64,000 nucleotides of DNA from Halomonas piscis (GTDB taxonomy: Bacteria > Pseudomonadota > Gammaproteobacteria > Pseudomonadales > Halomonadaceae). The first letter of the stretch is position 1; every line of letters starts with the position of its first letter. The notes beneath the pieces were generated by a model. That model was not told the DNA's origin and made no database searches. It was given only the letters and a program-made list of their open reading frames with translations. Below, piece by piece: positions 1-8,610 of this stretch. A program made the translations under genes and the position numbers. The stretch is taken from NCBI RefSeq assembly GCF_031886125.1, contig NZ_CP119391.1, positions 2,914,001 to 2,978,000 on the forward strand. Reading direction: 5' to 3'.

Positions 1-1
1 C

Positions 2-1441
2 ACCATCATGGCTCTGCTGCTGATATTTGTTGGCTGGCAAGGCGACGTCGCCGCCACGCTGTTCTCGCGCCTACAGGACATCATGGCAGGCTCTACCGGC
101 TGGCTGCTCATTTTCATCATGAACGCCGTGCTGCTGTTTGCCTTATATCTCTTGTTTACTCCGCTGGCGCGAATTCGCCTGGGCGGGCCCGAGGCACGCC
201 CCGAGTTCAGCCGTCTTGACTGGTTTGGCATGTTATTCGCCGCGGGCATGGGCATCGGGCTTTTGTTCTACAGCGTTTCCGAGCCGCTGCAGCATTACGC
301 GTCGTTCGGCCCTTATCTGAATAGCGATGCCGCTACTGCCCAGTTTTCCATGGAAATGACGTTTCTTCACTGGGGCCTTCATCCCTGGGGTATCTACGCT
401 CTCGTAGGACTAACGCTGGCCTTCTTCCATTATAACGCCGGCCACAGGCTCAGCTTCGAGGCGCCGCTACGCGAGCTTCTACCCGCCGCCTGGGCACGCC
501 GTCTGGGCTGGGTGGCGAACATGGCAGCCGTCATTGGCACTATTTTTGGCATCACCACTTCACTTGGGCTGGGCGCCAGCCAGGCCAGCGCCGGCATCGC
601 CGAGCTAACCGAGCTGGACGCCAGCCTGGGCCTCAACCTGGGCATTATCGGCGGGGTATGCGCGCTGGCCATGGTTAGCGTACTCAGCGGACTGGGCAAC
701 GGCGTGCGTCTACTCAGCAAGTTGAATCTGGTCATCGCGGCCAGCCTGATGCTCTTTGTGTTATTTGCCGGCCAGCCGCTGTTTGTTTTCAAGGCGCTGG
801 GCGAGCATTTGGGCAGCTATATCAACGATCTACCCAAGCTATCCACCTGGAACGAGACCTATACCGGCACCCACTGGCAGGATCAATGGACCATTTTCTA
901 CTGGAGCTGGTGGATCTCCTGGTCCCCGTTCGTGGGCATGTTCATCGCTCAGGTCTCCCGGGGTCGGACCATCCGCGAATATCTGCTTGGCGTGCTGTTT
1001 GTCCCAACCCTTTTCAACTTCCTGTGGATGACGGTATTTGGCAGCAACGCGCTGTTTCTGGAACTATTCGAGGATGCCGGCTTTGCCGACATCGTGACCG
1101 TTGCTCCTGACGAAAGCCTCTATCGCTTGCTCGACTATCTCCCGCTGAGCCCCTTCACTACCGGCGTGGCCGTGCTGGTAGTGCTGATATTTTTCGTTAC
1201 CTCAGCCGACTCCGGCGCCCTGGTGGTGTCAACGCTGACGTCGAACGGTAACGCCCCCAGCTGGCGACAGCGCTTTTTCTGGGTAGCCGCGGTAGGCCTG
1301 GTCACCGCCTTCTTGCTGCGAGCAGGTGGACTCGACGCCCTCCAGTCTGCGGCCATTGCCAGCGGCCTGCCCTTTGGCCTGCTGCTGCTGACCTTCATCC
1401 CCGCGCTTAGCATCGCCCTGCGTCGGAGTCTGTCAACATAG
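2..1441 (+). CDS. BCCT-family betaine/choline/carnitine transporter, cut at both ends
   Basis: Inner-membrane secondary carrier, normally Na+ or H+ driven, for betaine-type compatible solutes. The reading frame is open from the window edge, so the true start lies upstream. Many hydrophobic segments are visible. The family signature is present at about residues 290-325, with a Trp-rich stretch (FYWSWWISWSPF) followed by SRGRT. The 3' end is not native: an IS begins at 1426, so the protein now ends in RRSLST, with the stop at 1439-1441 lying in IS sequence. The lost tail of 31 codons lies at 9168-9249. The transmembrane core is almost complete and the truncated protein may still work, although the cytosolic C-terminus of BCCT carriers often senses osmotic stress (family knowledge). 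The exact substrate cannot be read from the sequence; choline, glycine betaine and ectoine are candidates. Confidence 0.9.
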   Translation, partial: TIMALLLIFVGWQGDVAATLFSRLQDIMAGSTGWLLIFIMNAVLLFALYLLFTPLARIRLGGPEARPEFSRLDWFGMLFAAGMGIGLLFYSVSEPLQHYASFGPYLNSDAATAQFSMEMTFLHWGLHPWGIYALVGLTLAFFHYNAGHRLSFEAPLRELLPAAWARRLGWVANMAAVIGTIFGITTSLGLGASQASAGIAELTELDASLGLNLGIIGGVCALAMVSVLSGLGNGVRLLSKLNLVIAASLMLFVLFAGQPLFVFKALGEHLGSYINDLPKLSTWNETYTGTHWQDQWTIFYWSWWISWSPFVGMFIAQVSRGRTIREYLLGVLFVPTLFNFLWMTVFGSNALFLELFEDAGFADIVTVAPDESLYRLLDYLPLSPFTTGVAVLVVLIFFVTSADSGALVVSTLTSNGNAPSWRQRFFWVAAVGLVTAFLLRAGGLDALQSAAIASGLPFGLLLLTFIPALSIALRRSLST

Positions 1442-1467
1442 TTGCCATATAAAATGACTTCAGCTCT

Positions 1468-2010
1468 TTAAAATCCTGCGGCCTGTGGCACTGAGTCCCG
1501 TTCGGGATTTAGGTGCACCACATCCGGCAGGCTGAGTTTCCGGATGTCACCTGACCACCGCTCCGGGTGGCGCTGCTTCGCGGCTTCAAAAACCTCTCGG
1601 CGCTGCGCCAGAATGCCTTTGGCCTCGCCGTTGTGACGCTGGCTCGGCGTGACGTAGCGCAGGGCACTGTGCCGGTGCTCATGGTTGTACCACTCGGTGA
1701 ATTGCTGGACCCAGTCTTGTGCCTCGGCCAGCGTGGCGAAGCCGTCGGCGGGGAATCCCGGCCGGTACTTCAGTGTCTTGAAGGCCGACTCGGCGAAGGC
1801 GTTGTCGTTGCTGACCCTTGGCCGGCTGTACGACGGGGTGATGCCCAGGTCGTAGAGCTTCTCCAGGAAGGTCGCCGCCTTCATCGGGCTGCCGTTATCA
1901 GAATGCAAAATCAAAGGCTTGTGACGATCGGTGAGGTGCTCTCGCCAGCAGGCCTTCTGGATCAGCTCGGCGGCCAGCTCGCCGGTCTCGGTTTCATAGA
2001 CCTCGTGCCC
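1468..2010 (-). pseudogene. IS-A OrfB, C-terminal catalytic fragment
   Basis: The C-terminal part of an integrase-core (rve) transposase. The second catalytic Asp is in HSDNGSPM and the Glu is in NDNAFAESAFK, the D-E part of the DDE triad. The fragment is separated from its N-terminus by IS-B, which inserted with the 7-bp duplication CGTGCCC (2004-2010). An ATG in the inner IS end could give a truncated product, but it would lack the first catalytic Asp. Confidence 0.85.
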
Positions 2011-2090
2011 CCTGTGTGTCAACCTGAATCCATACACCGGCTCAGTGAGTTAAGCTCAATATCAGAGCCCGAGGTTCAGGAGCCCGTATC

Positions 2091-2495
2091 ATGCCGAAAC
2101 CGCCAACCGAGCTGCCCGATCATCAGGTCACGCCGAATCCCAAGCTGGAGAAACGCACACGTCGTCAGTTCTCGACCGAATACAAGTTGCGCATCCTCGC
2201 AGAAGCCGATGCCTGCCAGCATGGTGAGCTCGGGCAGCTGTTACGCCGCGAAAAGCTCTACAACAGCCAGCTGACCACTTGGCGCAAGGAGCTTGCCGAG
2301 AGCGGCGTGGAGAAGCTCCACAAGACCGCCCCAGGGCCGAACCCGAGCAAGACGCCGGAGCAGAAGCGTATCGAGGCACTGGAGCGTGAGAACGCCCGTC
2401 TTCAGCAGAGGCTCTCGACCGCCGAAGACTGCCTATCGCTCCAAAAAAAAGCGCTATCGATGCTCGATCGCATGAACAATGGGAGCGAACCATGA
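2091..2495 (+). CDS. IS-B transposase OrfA
   Basis: A 134-residue HTH transposase subunit. The N-terminal half carries the typical RRQFSTEYKLRILAEADAC segment followed by a helix-turn-helix. The C-terminal part (about residues 85-125) is a Glu/Arg/Gln-rich coiled coil (RIEALERENARLQQRL) used for multimerisation in this kind of protein. The stop overlaps the start of OrfB (ATGA at 2492-2495). The gene appears complete. Confidence 0.9.
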   Translation: MPKPPTELPDHQVTPNPKLEKRTRRQFSTEYKLRILAEADACQHGELGQLLRREKLYNSQLTTWRKELAESGVEKLHKTAPGPNPSKTPEQKRIEALERENARLQQRLSTAEDCLSLQKKALSMLDRMNNGSEP

Positions 2496-3604
2496 TCACG
2501 GTGCTCGAAGAGCGCCCGGCGCGCCTCCCATTGGCCATGGCCTGCCGAGCCCTGGGCATCAACCGCAGCACGGTGTACGCCTGGCGAAAACGCCGCCATG
2601 AGCCTTATACCGGAGCTTCAACGTCGCGCCGGCATTGCCCGCAGCCCAGGGCCCTGTCGGCCGAGGAGCGAGCGAAAATGCTGGAGATCGCACATAGCGA
2701 GCCTTATCGGGATCAGCCGGTGTATGAGATCTATCACGACCTGCTGCAGCAAGGGATCTATCTTGGCTCGCTCAGCACGTGGTACCGGCAGCTGCGTGAG
2801 GCCAAGGAGAGCGGTGACCGCCGTCCTCAGCGTGCTCCCCAACACCATGCCGTCCCACGCATCACGGCAAGGGCCGCCAATGAGGCCTGGACGTGGGACA
2901 TCAGCAAATTGCCCACGCGGCGACGCGGCGTCTACCTCAACCTCTACGTGGTGCTGGACCTGTACAGCCGCTTCATCGTGGCCTGGATGGTCTCCCACAA
3001 GGAGAATGCCGCCTTGGCTCAGCAGCTCTTCCAGGAGGCCGTGGATCGCTACGGTATCCCGCATGGCGCACTGACGCTCCACCAGGATCGAGGCTCGCCG
3101 ATGATCGCCCGGAGCTATCTGGATCTCATGGGAGAGCTGGGGGTCACGTGCAGTCATAGCCGGCCGCGGGTCAGCAACGACAACCCCTTCAGCGAAAGCC
3201 AGTTCAAGACCAGCAAGTACCAGCCCGATTACCCGGGGCGCTTCGAGAGCATCGTCCATGCCCGGCAGTGGTACAGCGCTTACGTCGACTGGTACAACCT
3301 GCTGCACCATCACAGCGGGCTGGCTGGCTTCACGCCGGAGCAGGTCTTCACCGGCCGATATCGCGAGATTGCCGAGGTCCGCCAGCGAGCGCTCGATGAC
3401 AGCTTCGAGGCGCATCCCGAGCGGTTCCTACGCGGACGCCCAAAGGTGGCGCTGCCACCGGACAGTGTCTCGATCAATCCAGTACAGCCCGATGACGACG
3501 ACCCGGCCCCCTACAGCGTGGTGAACTTCCCGACGCTATCGGCGGCAGGTGCCACCGCGACGAAATCGACACTAATTTTTAACGATCTGTCCGAATCAGG
3601 TTGA
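2492..3604 (+). CDS. IS-B transposase OrfB (DDE integrase core)
   Basis: A 370-residue transposase with an N-terminal HTH (ALGINRSTVYAWRKRR, about residues 18-33) and an rve catalytic core. The DDE residues are visible in TWDISKLP, LHQDRGSPM and NDNPFSESQFK. The C-terminus has the usual WYNLLHHHSGL motif. It is related to IS-A OrfB (compare the SRPRVSNDN block in both) but clearly divergent, so the two elements are cousins and not copies. The gene is intact, so IS-B may still be mobile. Confidence 0.92.
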   Translation: MITVLEERPARLPLAMACRALGINRSTVYAWRKRRHEPYTGASTSRRHCPQPRALSAEERAKMLEIAHSEPYRDQPVYEIYHDLLQQGIYLGSLSTWYRQLREAKESGDRRPQRAPQHHAVPRITARAANEAWTWDISKLPTRRRGVYLNLYVVLDLYSRFIVAWMVSHKENAALAQQLFQEAVDRYGIPHGALTLHQDRGSPMIARSYLDLMGELGVTCSHSRPRVSNDNPFSESQFKTSKYQPDYPGRFESIVHARQWYSAYVDWYNLLHHHSGLAGFTPEQVFTGRYREIAEVRQRALDDSFEAHPERFLRGRPKVALPPDSVSINPVQPDDDDPAPYSVVNFPTLSAAGATATKSTLIFNDLSESG

Positions 3605-3611
3605 CAGGTTC

Positions 3612-3689
3612 CGTGCCCAACGATCTTGCGGCTGAAGACGTCCATGATCAGGTACAGGTACCACCAGGTGCCGCGTGCAGGGCCCGGTA
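3612..3689 (-). pseudogene. IS-A OrfB, middle fragment between intron and IS-B
   Basis: A 26-codon piece of the transposase catalytic core (GTWWYLYLIMDVFSRKIVGH), lying between the 3' end of the intron at 3690 and the inner IS at 3611. It includes the right copy of the 7-bp repeat CGTGCCC (3612-3618). It links the DISW exon at 8167 to the final fragment that begins HEVYETETGE. Confidence 0.85.
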
Positions 3690-3774
3690 GTGGAGTAAGA
3701 AGCAGGGCGTAGTCGAGCTATTTCCCTACTTCTCCTCCCCGAACCGTACGTGCACCTCTCAGCGCATACGGCTC
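3690..3774 (-). ncRNA. Group II intron domains V and VI (ribozyme core)
   Basis: On the minus strand, 3774 to 3741 reads as the 34-nt domain V hairpin. It begins GAGCCGTATGCG and closes with the complementary CGTACGGTTC. Immediately after it, a GGAGGAGAAG / CTTCTTACTCC hairpin forms domain VI. An unpaired A in TTACTCC lies seven bases from the intron end and is a suitable branch-point adenosine. Both domains look intact. Confidence 0.92.
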
Positions 3775-4109
3775 TCCATTCAAGTGTGGCTCAAAGCCAT
3801 GGCAACATCTCGGTAGCGCGAAGTGACGGTGTTGCGTACCTCTTCCTGTGGCAGATAGGGATTTGCCTCAGGAAGCCGCCATCGGAAGGTCATCTTTCGA
3901 CTGGTTACCAGACGTCTCAGGCTCGTTACGCAGAAAACACCTCTGCCATTTGGGCCAAAGAATTTCCATGTCTTGGCTTGTTTCTCTGTTGGTCTCAGGA
4001 AGTGTTTTCGCATCATGGACTTTATCGATGCGCGATACTTCCTTGATAGCCAGTGGCCAAATCGCCAGAAGACAATGCCATCTATCTTCCTGTAAGTGAT
4101 CGCGGTGTA

Positions 4110-4966
4110 GGGCGTGTTGACGTTTCACATGGGCAGCCATAAAAAGCCGCAGGCCAAGGCCACCATGCTTTCGTAGTTTCGCTTGAGCTTGTCGTAACGC
4201 GTTGCGATGGCGCGATACGGCTTCAATCGAGCAAAGGCATTCTCAACCAGATGCCGATAGCGATATAAGCCTCTGTCCAGATTGGCATTTCCTTTCTTTG
4301 AGTTGCGTTTGCGTGGAATGACGGCAGCCATGCCCTTGGCTTCGATCTGTTCACGGATACGCTCGCTGTCATAGCCCTTGTCAGCCACCAATGCATCACC
4401 CGCTGGCAAATCGTCAATCAATGCCCGGGCTTCCGTGCTGTCGTGCACCTCACCCCCGGTTATTCTGAAGGTTATCGGTAGCCCATAGGCATCTACGGTC
4501 AAGTGGATCTTGCTGGTATTGCCTGCACGACTTTTGCCAATGGCTTCTGCGTCTTCCGTGGCAGCTCCGGTGCTGTCCTGGTGGGCCTTGACGTAGGAGC
4601 CATCAATGAACAGCCACTCAACATCAGGCTCCTCCACCAGAGAGCTGAAAAGCCTCATCAGCTTTCCACTCGCTGACCAGGCGTTAAAACGCTTGTAGAC
4701 CGTGTTCCAGGGGCCAAACGTCTCCGGTAGGTCCCGCCACGGGCAGCCGGTGCGCATCCGATAAAGGATGCCTTCTATCGTGGTACGCAAGTCGGCCTTG
4801 TCATAAATACCTTGTTGAAGCAGGATAGGTTTCAGCTTCGACCAGTGTTCATCCGTGAGCATTTGTCGGGGCATGGCAGGCTTGCAGTTTGTTGGTGTGG
4901 GAACCTTTATTCTGCGAGCTTGCCCCTATCCTGCCAATACCCCTGCCATGAAACGTCAACAGGCCC
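4110..4966 (-). mobile_element. IS5-family element, copy 1, in the intron RT gene
   Basis: An 857-bp element with inverted ends (GGGCGTGTTGACGTTTCA at the left; GGGCCTGTTGACGTTTCA read inward from the right) and a TA target duplication at 4108-4109 and 4967-4968. It carries one transposase gene. It is the twin of the copy at 39314-40170. The only difference seen by eye is T at 4473 against G at 39677, which is silent in the transposase. The near-identity implies very recent transposition. Confidence 0.95.
4125..4874 (-). CDS. IS5-family transposase (copy 1)
   Basis: A 249-residue single-ORF transposase. It has an N-terminal DUF4096-like region (GCPWRDLPETFGPWNTVYKR at about 43-62) and a DDE core with Asp in FIDGSYVKAHQ (about 95), Asp in VADKGYDS (about 165) and Glu in LVENAFARLK. 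Many IS5 relatives of this group split the gene into two overlapping frames; here it is one continuous frame and appears functional. The product is identical to the one from copy 2. Confidence 0.95.
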   Translation of the reverse strand: MPRQMLTDEHWSKLKPILLQQGIYDKADLRTTIEGILYRMRTGCPWRDLPETFGPWNTVYKRFNAWSASGKLMRLFSSLVEEPDVEWLFIDGSYVKAHQDSTGAATEDAEAIGKSRAGNTSKIHLTVDAYGLPITFRITGGEVHDSTEARALIDDLPAGDALVADKGYDSERIREQIEAKGMAAVIPRKRNSKKGNANLDRGLYRYRHLVENAFARLKPYRAIATRYDKLKRNYESMVALACGFLWLPM

Positions 4967-5141
4967 TAGTCGGTATGCTGGTAGAAATTTGCCCATCCCG
5001 CCAGTCGGCGATTCAGGCGGTCCACCATGTCAATCCTATTCGCGCTATGATTGCTAGACAATTCTTTCGCCAGTGATGCAGCGAAATTCTTTGCCTTTTC
5101 ACGGGGGATGGACGTGACCGGGCGCATTGTGCCATTGGGAC

Positions 5142-6475
5142 CTGAGGAATCCCCATGAAATGGGTAATAAAATCAGCATGATAGGATTGAAAAAGCCTGC
5201 ATGAGTCATGCATGTTGTGAGTTACGACACACAACAACATGCGAAGGAGACCCATGCAGGCCCCTCGATTCTTGCATAACTTGCTGACGTCTTCACTCTC
5301 CGTGATCCATGCCAAGCGGCTACAGACCGTCCTCGATACCGTTGGCGCTCTGCTGGGCGAGCGACGTCTGGGATTAACGGCCATTGGCCGTGCGTTGCCG
5401 AGCTCGACGGATGCCAAGCACGCCATCAAACGAGTCGATCGACTATTAGGCAACCCTCACCTTCATCAGGAACGACCGCTGTTCTATTGGCTCATGGCCT
5501 CGCTGCTGATCGGCCATACAACGCGCCCACTGATTCTGGTGGACTGGTCGCCGATTGATGACCGCGGCAGGCATTTCCTGCTGCGTGCGGCGGTGCCCTT
5601 CGCCGGGCGATCGCTGCCCATCTTCGAGAAGGTTCATCACAAGGAAGGATGCCCATACTGTGAAGCCTATCTGCTGGATGCGCTGGCAAGGATCCTGCCC
5701 GACAAGGCCACGCCGATCCTGGTGACCGATGCCGGCTTTCGTAACCCGTGGTTTCGGGCCGTTGAAGCGCGCGGCTGGTATATCGTTGGACGGGTCCGTC
5801 AGCCCGCCCGTTACCAGGCGTCAGGCGAAGCATGGCAACCCGTGAAGACCCTGTTTCAACACGCGACATCGGAACCGCAGGCGTGGGGCTCCGTCCGGAT
5901 CGCCGAAAACCATCCGTTCCGCGCTCAGATGGTGCTCTATTATCGACCGCCACGGGGACGTAAGCATCGCAATAAACAAGGCCGGATCTCTCGGGACGGC
6001 GGCAGCCGGACGATCGCCCGGCGTCAGCAGGAGCCCTGGGTGCTGGTCAGCAATCTGCCGGACCGCTCAACGCTGGCGAATAAAGTGGTAACGATCTACC
6101 GACAGCGCATGCAGATTGAGGAAGGGTTCCGCGATGTCAAAAGTCCCTTGTTCGGGCTGGGCTTCGGCATGCATCAGTCTCGCCAGGGCAAGCGCATCGA
6201 GGTCCTGCTGCTGATCGCCATGTTGGCGAACGTGGCCATGATGGTGGCCGGCCTGGATGTCCGAGCCCGGGGGCAACAGCGGCGCTATCAGAGCAACAGT
6301 ATCCGGCACCGGAGCGTGCTTTCCGTGTGGCGCCTGGGCTTGGAATGTCTTCGTCGTCATCAACCCGACGCCGTGCCTTGGCCTGCTTGGACAACCCTCC
6401 GAGCACGACTTCGCGAGGAAGTCAGGGAGCAGAGCCTATGCGGCGAGTAGCAACATATTCGTGGGGATTCGTCAG
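5142..6475 (+). mobile_element. IS10-like IS4-family element in the intron RT gene
   Basis: A 1334-bp element. It begins CTGAGGAATCCCC, and the right end read inward is CTGACGAATCCCC; both resemble IS10 ends. It is flanked by the 9-bp repeat CATTGGGAC at 5133-5141 and 6476-6484, the duplication length known for IS10. It encodes one transposase on the strand opposite to the RT. Excision with one repeat copy restores RT codons reading RGPNGTMRPV. Confidence 0.93.
5254..6450 (+). CDS. IS4/IS10-family transposase
   Basis: About 398 residues; the start at 5254 is chosen because AAGGAGA lies just upstream. The DDE catalytic core shows Asp in ILVDWSPIDD (about residue 95), Asp in LVTDAGFRNPWF (about 160) and Glu in the YREK-like motif YRQRMQIEEGFRDVKS (about 290). 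The length matches IS10 transposase (about 400 residues). The gene looks intact, so this copy may be active. Confidence 0.92.
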   Translation: MQAPRFLHNLLTSSLSVIHAKRLQTVLDTVGALLGERRLGLTAIGRALPSSTDAKHAIKRVDRLLGNPHLHQERPLFYWLMASLLIGHTTRPLILVDWSPIDDRGRHFLLRAAVPFAGRSLPIFEKVHHKEGCPYCEAYLLDALARILPDKATPILVTDAGFRNPWFRAVEARGWYIVGRVRQPARYQASGEAWQPVKTLFQHATSEPQAWGSVRIAENHPFRAQMVLYYRPPRGRKHRNKQGRISRDGGSRTIARRQQEPWVLVSNLPDRSTLANKVVTIYRQRMQIEEGFRDVKSPLFGLGFGMHQSRQGKRIEVLLLIAMLANVAMMVAGLDVRARGQQRRYQSNSIRHRSVLSVWRLGLECLRRHQPDAVPWPAWTTLRARLREEVREQSLCGE

Positions 6476-7493
6476 CATTGGGACCGCGTTTACGGACTAC
6501 TCTATGACCCAGGAAAATGAACCCATCATTCACATGTGTAACATGGGTCTTATCCATATTCAGAGTTAATGAGAGGTCGTCCTCAAGGAACAGTCGGCAC
6601 TCCTCGCGGATAGCCTCAGCATGAGCCTTGTTTCCTTTAACAACCAAGACGAAATCATCAGCGTAGCGACAGTAAGCTACCGCTGGTCGCCAATGTCGTC
6701 TTTCTCGCATGGCGATTGGAAATTCTCGTTGGATGCTAGAGTTCCAGTACCAACGATCTTTGCGAGCCTTCTTGCCAAGATAGCGTTTCTCAAGCCATTG
6801 GTCGAATTCATTCAGCATGATATTCGACAGTAATGGTGAAAGCACACCACCTTGCGGAACGCCGTCGTGAGCAGCATGAAACAGCCCTTTGTCGACATGG
6901 CCCGCTTTGATGAATTTCCAGAGGAGGTCTAGGAAACGACTGTCACAAATCCGCCTGCGAACGCACCGCATCAGCTTTCGGTGGTGGACAGTATCAAAGT
7001 AGCTTGCCAAGTCGCCTTCTATGACCCAGCGGCCCTTTGTTTCTCCACTATCCGTAAGCTGCAATTTCACGGTTCGGATAGCATGGTGCACGCTTCTTTC
7101 GGGGCGGAAGCCGTAGGATAAGCGATGGAAGTCGCTTTCCCATATGGGCTCCATTGCCATCAGCATCGCACGTTGTACAATCCTATCTCGCAGTGTTGGT
7201 ATCCCCAGTGGGCGCTTCTTGCCGTTGGCCTTCGGAATATAGATACGACGAGCAGGCTGAGGCTGATAGGTTCCAGCCAGCAGCTCTGAGCGAATATCAT
7301 CCACATAGTGGCTAATATCCTGCTCTACTACTCGTCGAGTCTCACCGTCTACCCCAGCAGTCTTGGCCCCCTTTGATGCCAGTGTTTTCCACGCAGCATC
7401 CAGGAGCCAATCGCGCCCTGCAATCAGCCTCAACAGTCGATCAATCCTACGATTCGGATCTTCTGTTGACCATGTTGCTAGCTTGCTCTGCAT

Positions 7494-8166
7494 TTCCCTG
7501 ATTATCAAAGGTCTTCACCTCTCTCAGTCAGGTAATTAGTGGAACAAGCCACTTGAACTGCCTCCCTTCGCCATGTGGTGGGCTTTCCCCACCTCGGACT
7601 ACTACGGAGGCTCCGCCAGCTTGTTGGGCATCGGGGTCGCACTCCCTTACCATCCCATACAAGCCTTCCCTCGTTTACATGCTGGACTCAAGCGTATGGA
7701 GGAGGTTGCCGATCGCAATCTTTACCCTTGCATGCTGCAAGTTGGTGTACCCGGTACGGATTAGCTGCGCACTGTCCATACCTCTGTTGGCAACGACTTG
7801 GCTATTCGTTGCCCGCAGCAGAAGTGAGCCGTACCTGTACTCACTGCTGGGGTACACACCTCCAATAAGCCGTGTAGGAGGTGGCGACACGTTCAGCCCA
7901 CAGACGCGGATTAATCGGTTCGTGTTCCTCAACCTTTCCATACTTAGCCTAGAGGTGCATCTTGGCGTAACGGCTTCGCCTCACACCCCGTTTCCCACGG
8001 GTTACATCACCCTGCCAGTGCACTGCAGGTCACTGCCGCTTCGGCTCATGCCCTCTCACAGCAGAGGGCAGCCCTTCACTAGGAGCATCCTGCTCGTCAT
8101 GAAGGTATTCCAGTCATGCTCGTGCCCATTCAGCTACTTCCTGCTGCCTTCAGGGTCGAGGCACAC
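7494..8166 (-). ncRNA. Group II intron 5' ribozyme region (domains I-IV)
   Basis: This stretch of 670 nt between the intron 5' end and the RT start has no convincing gene on either strand. It is where domains I to III and the start of domain IV should fold, including the exon-binding sites. I did not resolve individual helices by eye. A long open frame on the plus strand here (from 7553) is a by-product of the structured RNA and the transposase antisense. Confidence 0.8.
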
Positions 8167-8584
8167 ACCAGCTGATATCCCAGCACCAAAGCCGGTTTGG
8201 CGCCGTGGCCTGGTGTGTGGTCGGCGGTCGCTTGCGCTGTGGGGCCTGCTGTCGGCCCCGGTGGTGTTGCTGATCGTACTCATGAAGCACTCGGTACATC
8301 GTCGACTCAGAGGCCAGGTAGTTCCCCTTGTCCGCCTGATCGGCCACGATGAAGGCCGGAGGGCGGCTTCGATACTCCGGGGCATTGCACAGCGCCACGA
8401 TCGCCTCTCGCTCCCCGGGAGACAGCTTGTTGGCCGGCTCCGGGCGGTCGGCGTCGGGACGGCGATCAGCCATCACCTGGCCTTCAGTGACCCAGCGGTA
8501 GTAGGTGCGCACATTGATACCCATCACCTGACAGGCTTTGGCCAGCCGAGCACCGTCACGCTGGGCGTCTTGCACCAGAGTCAC
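8167..8584 (-). pseudogene. IS-A OrfB, N-terminal exon (interrupted by group II intron)
   Basis: This is the first of three pieces of the IS-A transposase. It covers the N-terminal HTH-like region and the first catalytic Asp motif (LWCWDISW), and is cut after the T at 8167, where the group II intron starts. The next piece is 3612-3689 and the last is 1468-2003. Joined, the three pieces total 1032 nt, exactly 344 codons including the stop, with the natural-looking junction sequence DISWLPGPARGTWWYLYL. The frame is therefore undamaged apart from the insertions. Confidence 0.85.
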
Positions 8585-8610
8585 GATGCGTTGGCGATCC
8601 GGGAGGCTGG

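Larger units (their letters stand above)
2011..3611 (+). mobile_element. Inner two-ORF insertion sequence IS-B inside IS-A orfB
   Basis: This element of about 1.6 kb lies in the orientation opposite to its host. It is flanked by CGTGCCC at 2004-2010 and 3612-3618. Its ends share TGTCAACCTGA, starting at 2017 on the left and read inward from 3606 on the right. Removing it with one repeat copy restores the host frame as KIVGHEVYE. The two ORFs it encodes are intact and overlap by 4 nt. Whether the true termini are at 2011/3611 or at the TGTCAACC repeats (2017/3606) is not settled by this sequence alone; the in-frame repair favours the outer pair. Confidence 0.85.
3780..7493 (-). pseudogene. ltrA: Group II intron reverse transcriptase/maturase, in three pieces
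   Basis: This is the intron-encoded protein. Piece one (7493-6476) holds the fingers and palm, with the polymerase motif RYADDF at about residue 280. Piece two (5132-4967) and piece three (4107-3780) encode the thumb/maturase domain (RLNRRLAGWANFYQHTD, then GIVFWRFGHWLSRKYR). The pieces are separated by an IS10-like element (9-bp repeat) and an IS5 element (TA repeat). Joined with one copy of each repeat they give 1512 nt, exactly 504 codons including the stop, with no other lesion. I saw no HNH endonuclease motif at the C-terminus. As it stands, only a truncated RT lacking the maturase domain could be made, ending in IS sequence near 6360. Confidence 0.9.
3690..8166 (-). mobile_element. Group II intron inserted in IS-A orfB, itself split by two ISs
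   Basis: On the minus strand the intron starts with GTGTGCC at 8166, matching the 5' GUGYG consensus, and ends in CTCCAC at 3690, an AY terminus. It has a textbook domain V (3741-3774) and a domain VI hairpin. It encodes an LtrA-like reverse transcriptase. The exons join seamlessly in the transposase frame, with no target duplication, as expected for retrohoming. Removing the IS10-like and IS5 elements with their duplications leaves 2275 nt, a normal size for an intron with an ORF. The spliced transposase would also need IS-B removed, and the RT gene is broken, so self-sustained mobility is unlikely. Confidence 0.92.

Noticed and set aside
6360..7508. Retron or DGR reverse transcriptase
   Set aside because: The surrounding RNA has a canonical group II domain V and VI with precise intron ends, and the separated C-terminal pieces encode a maturase domain.
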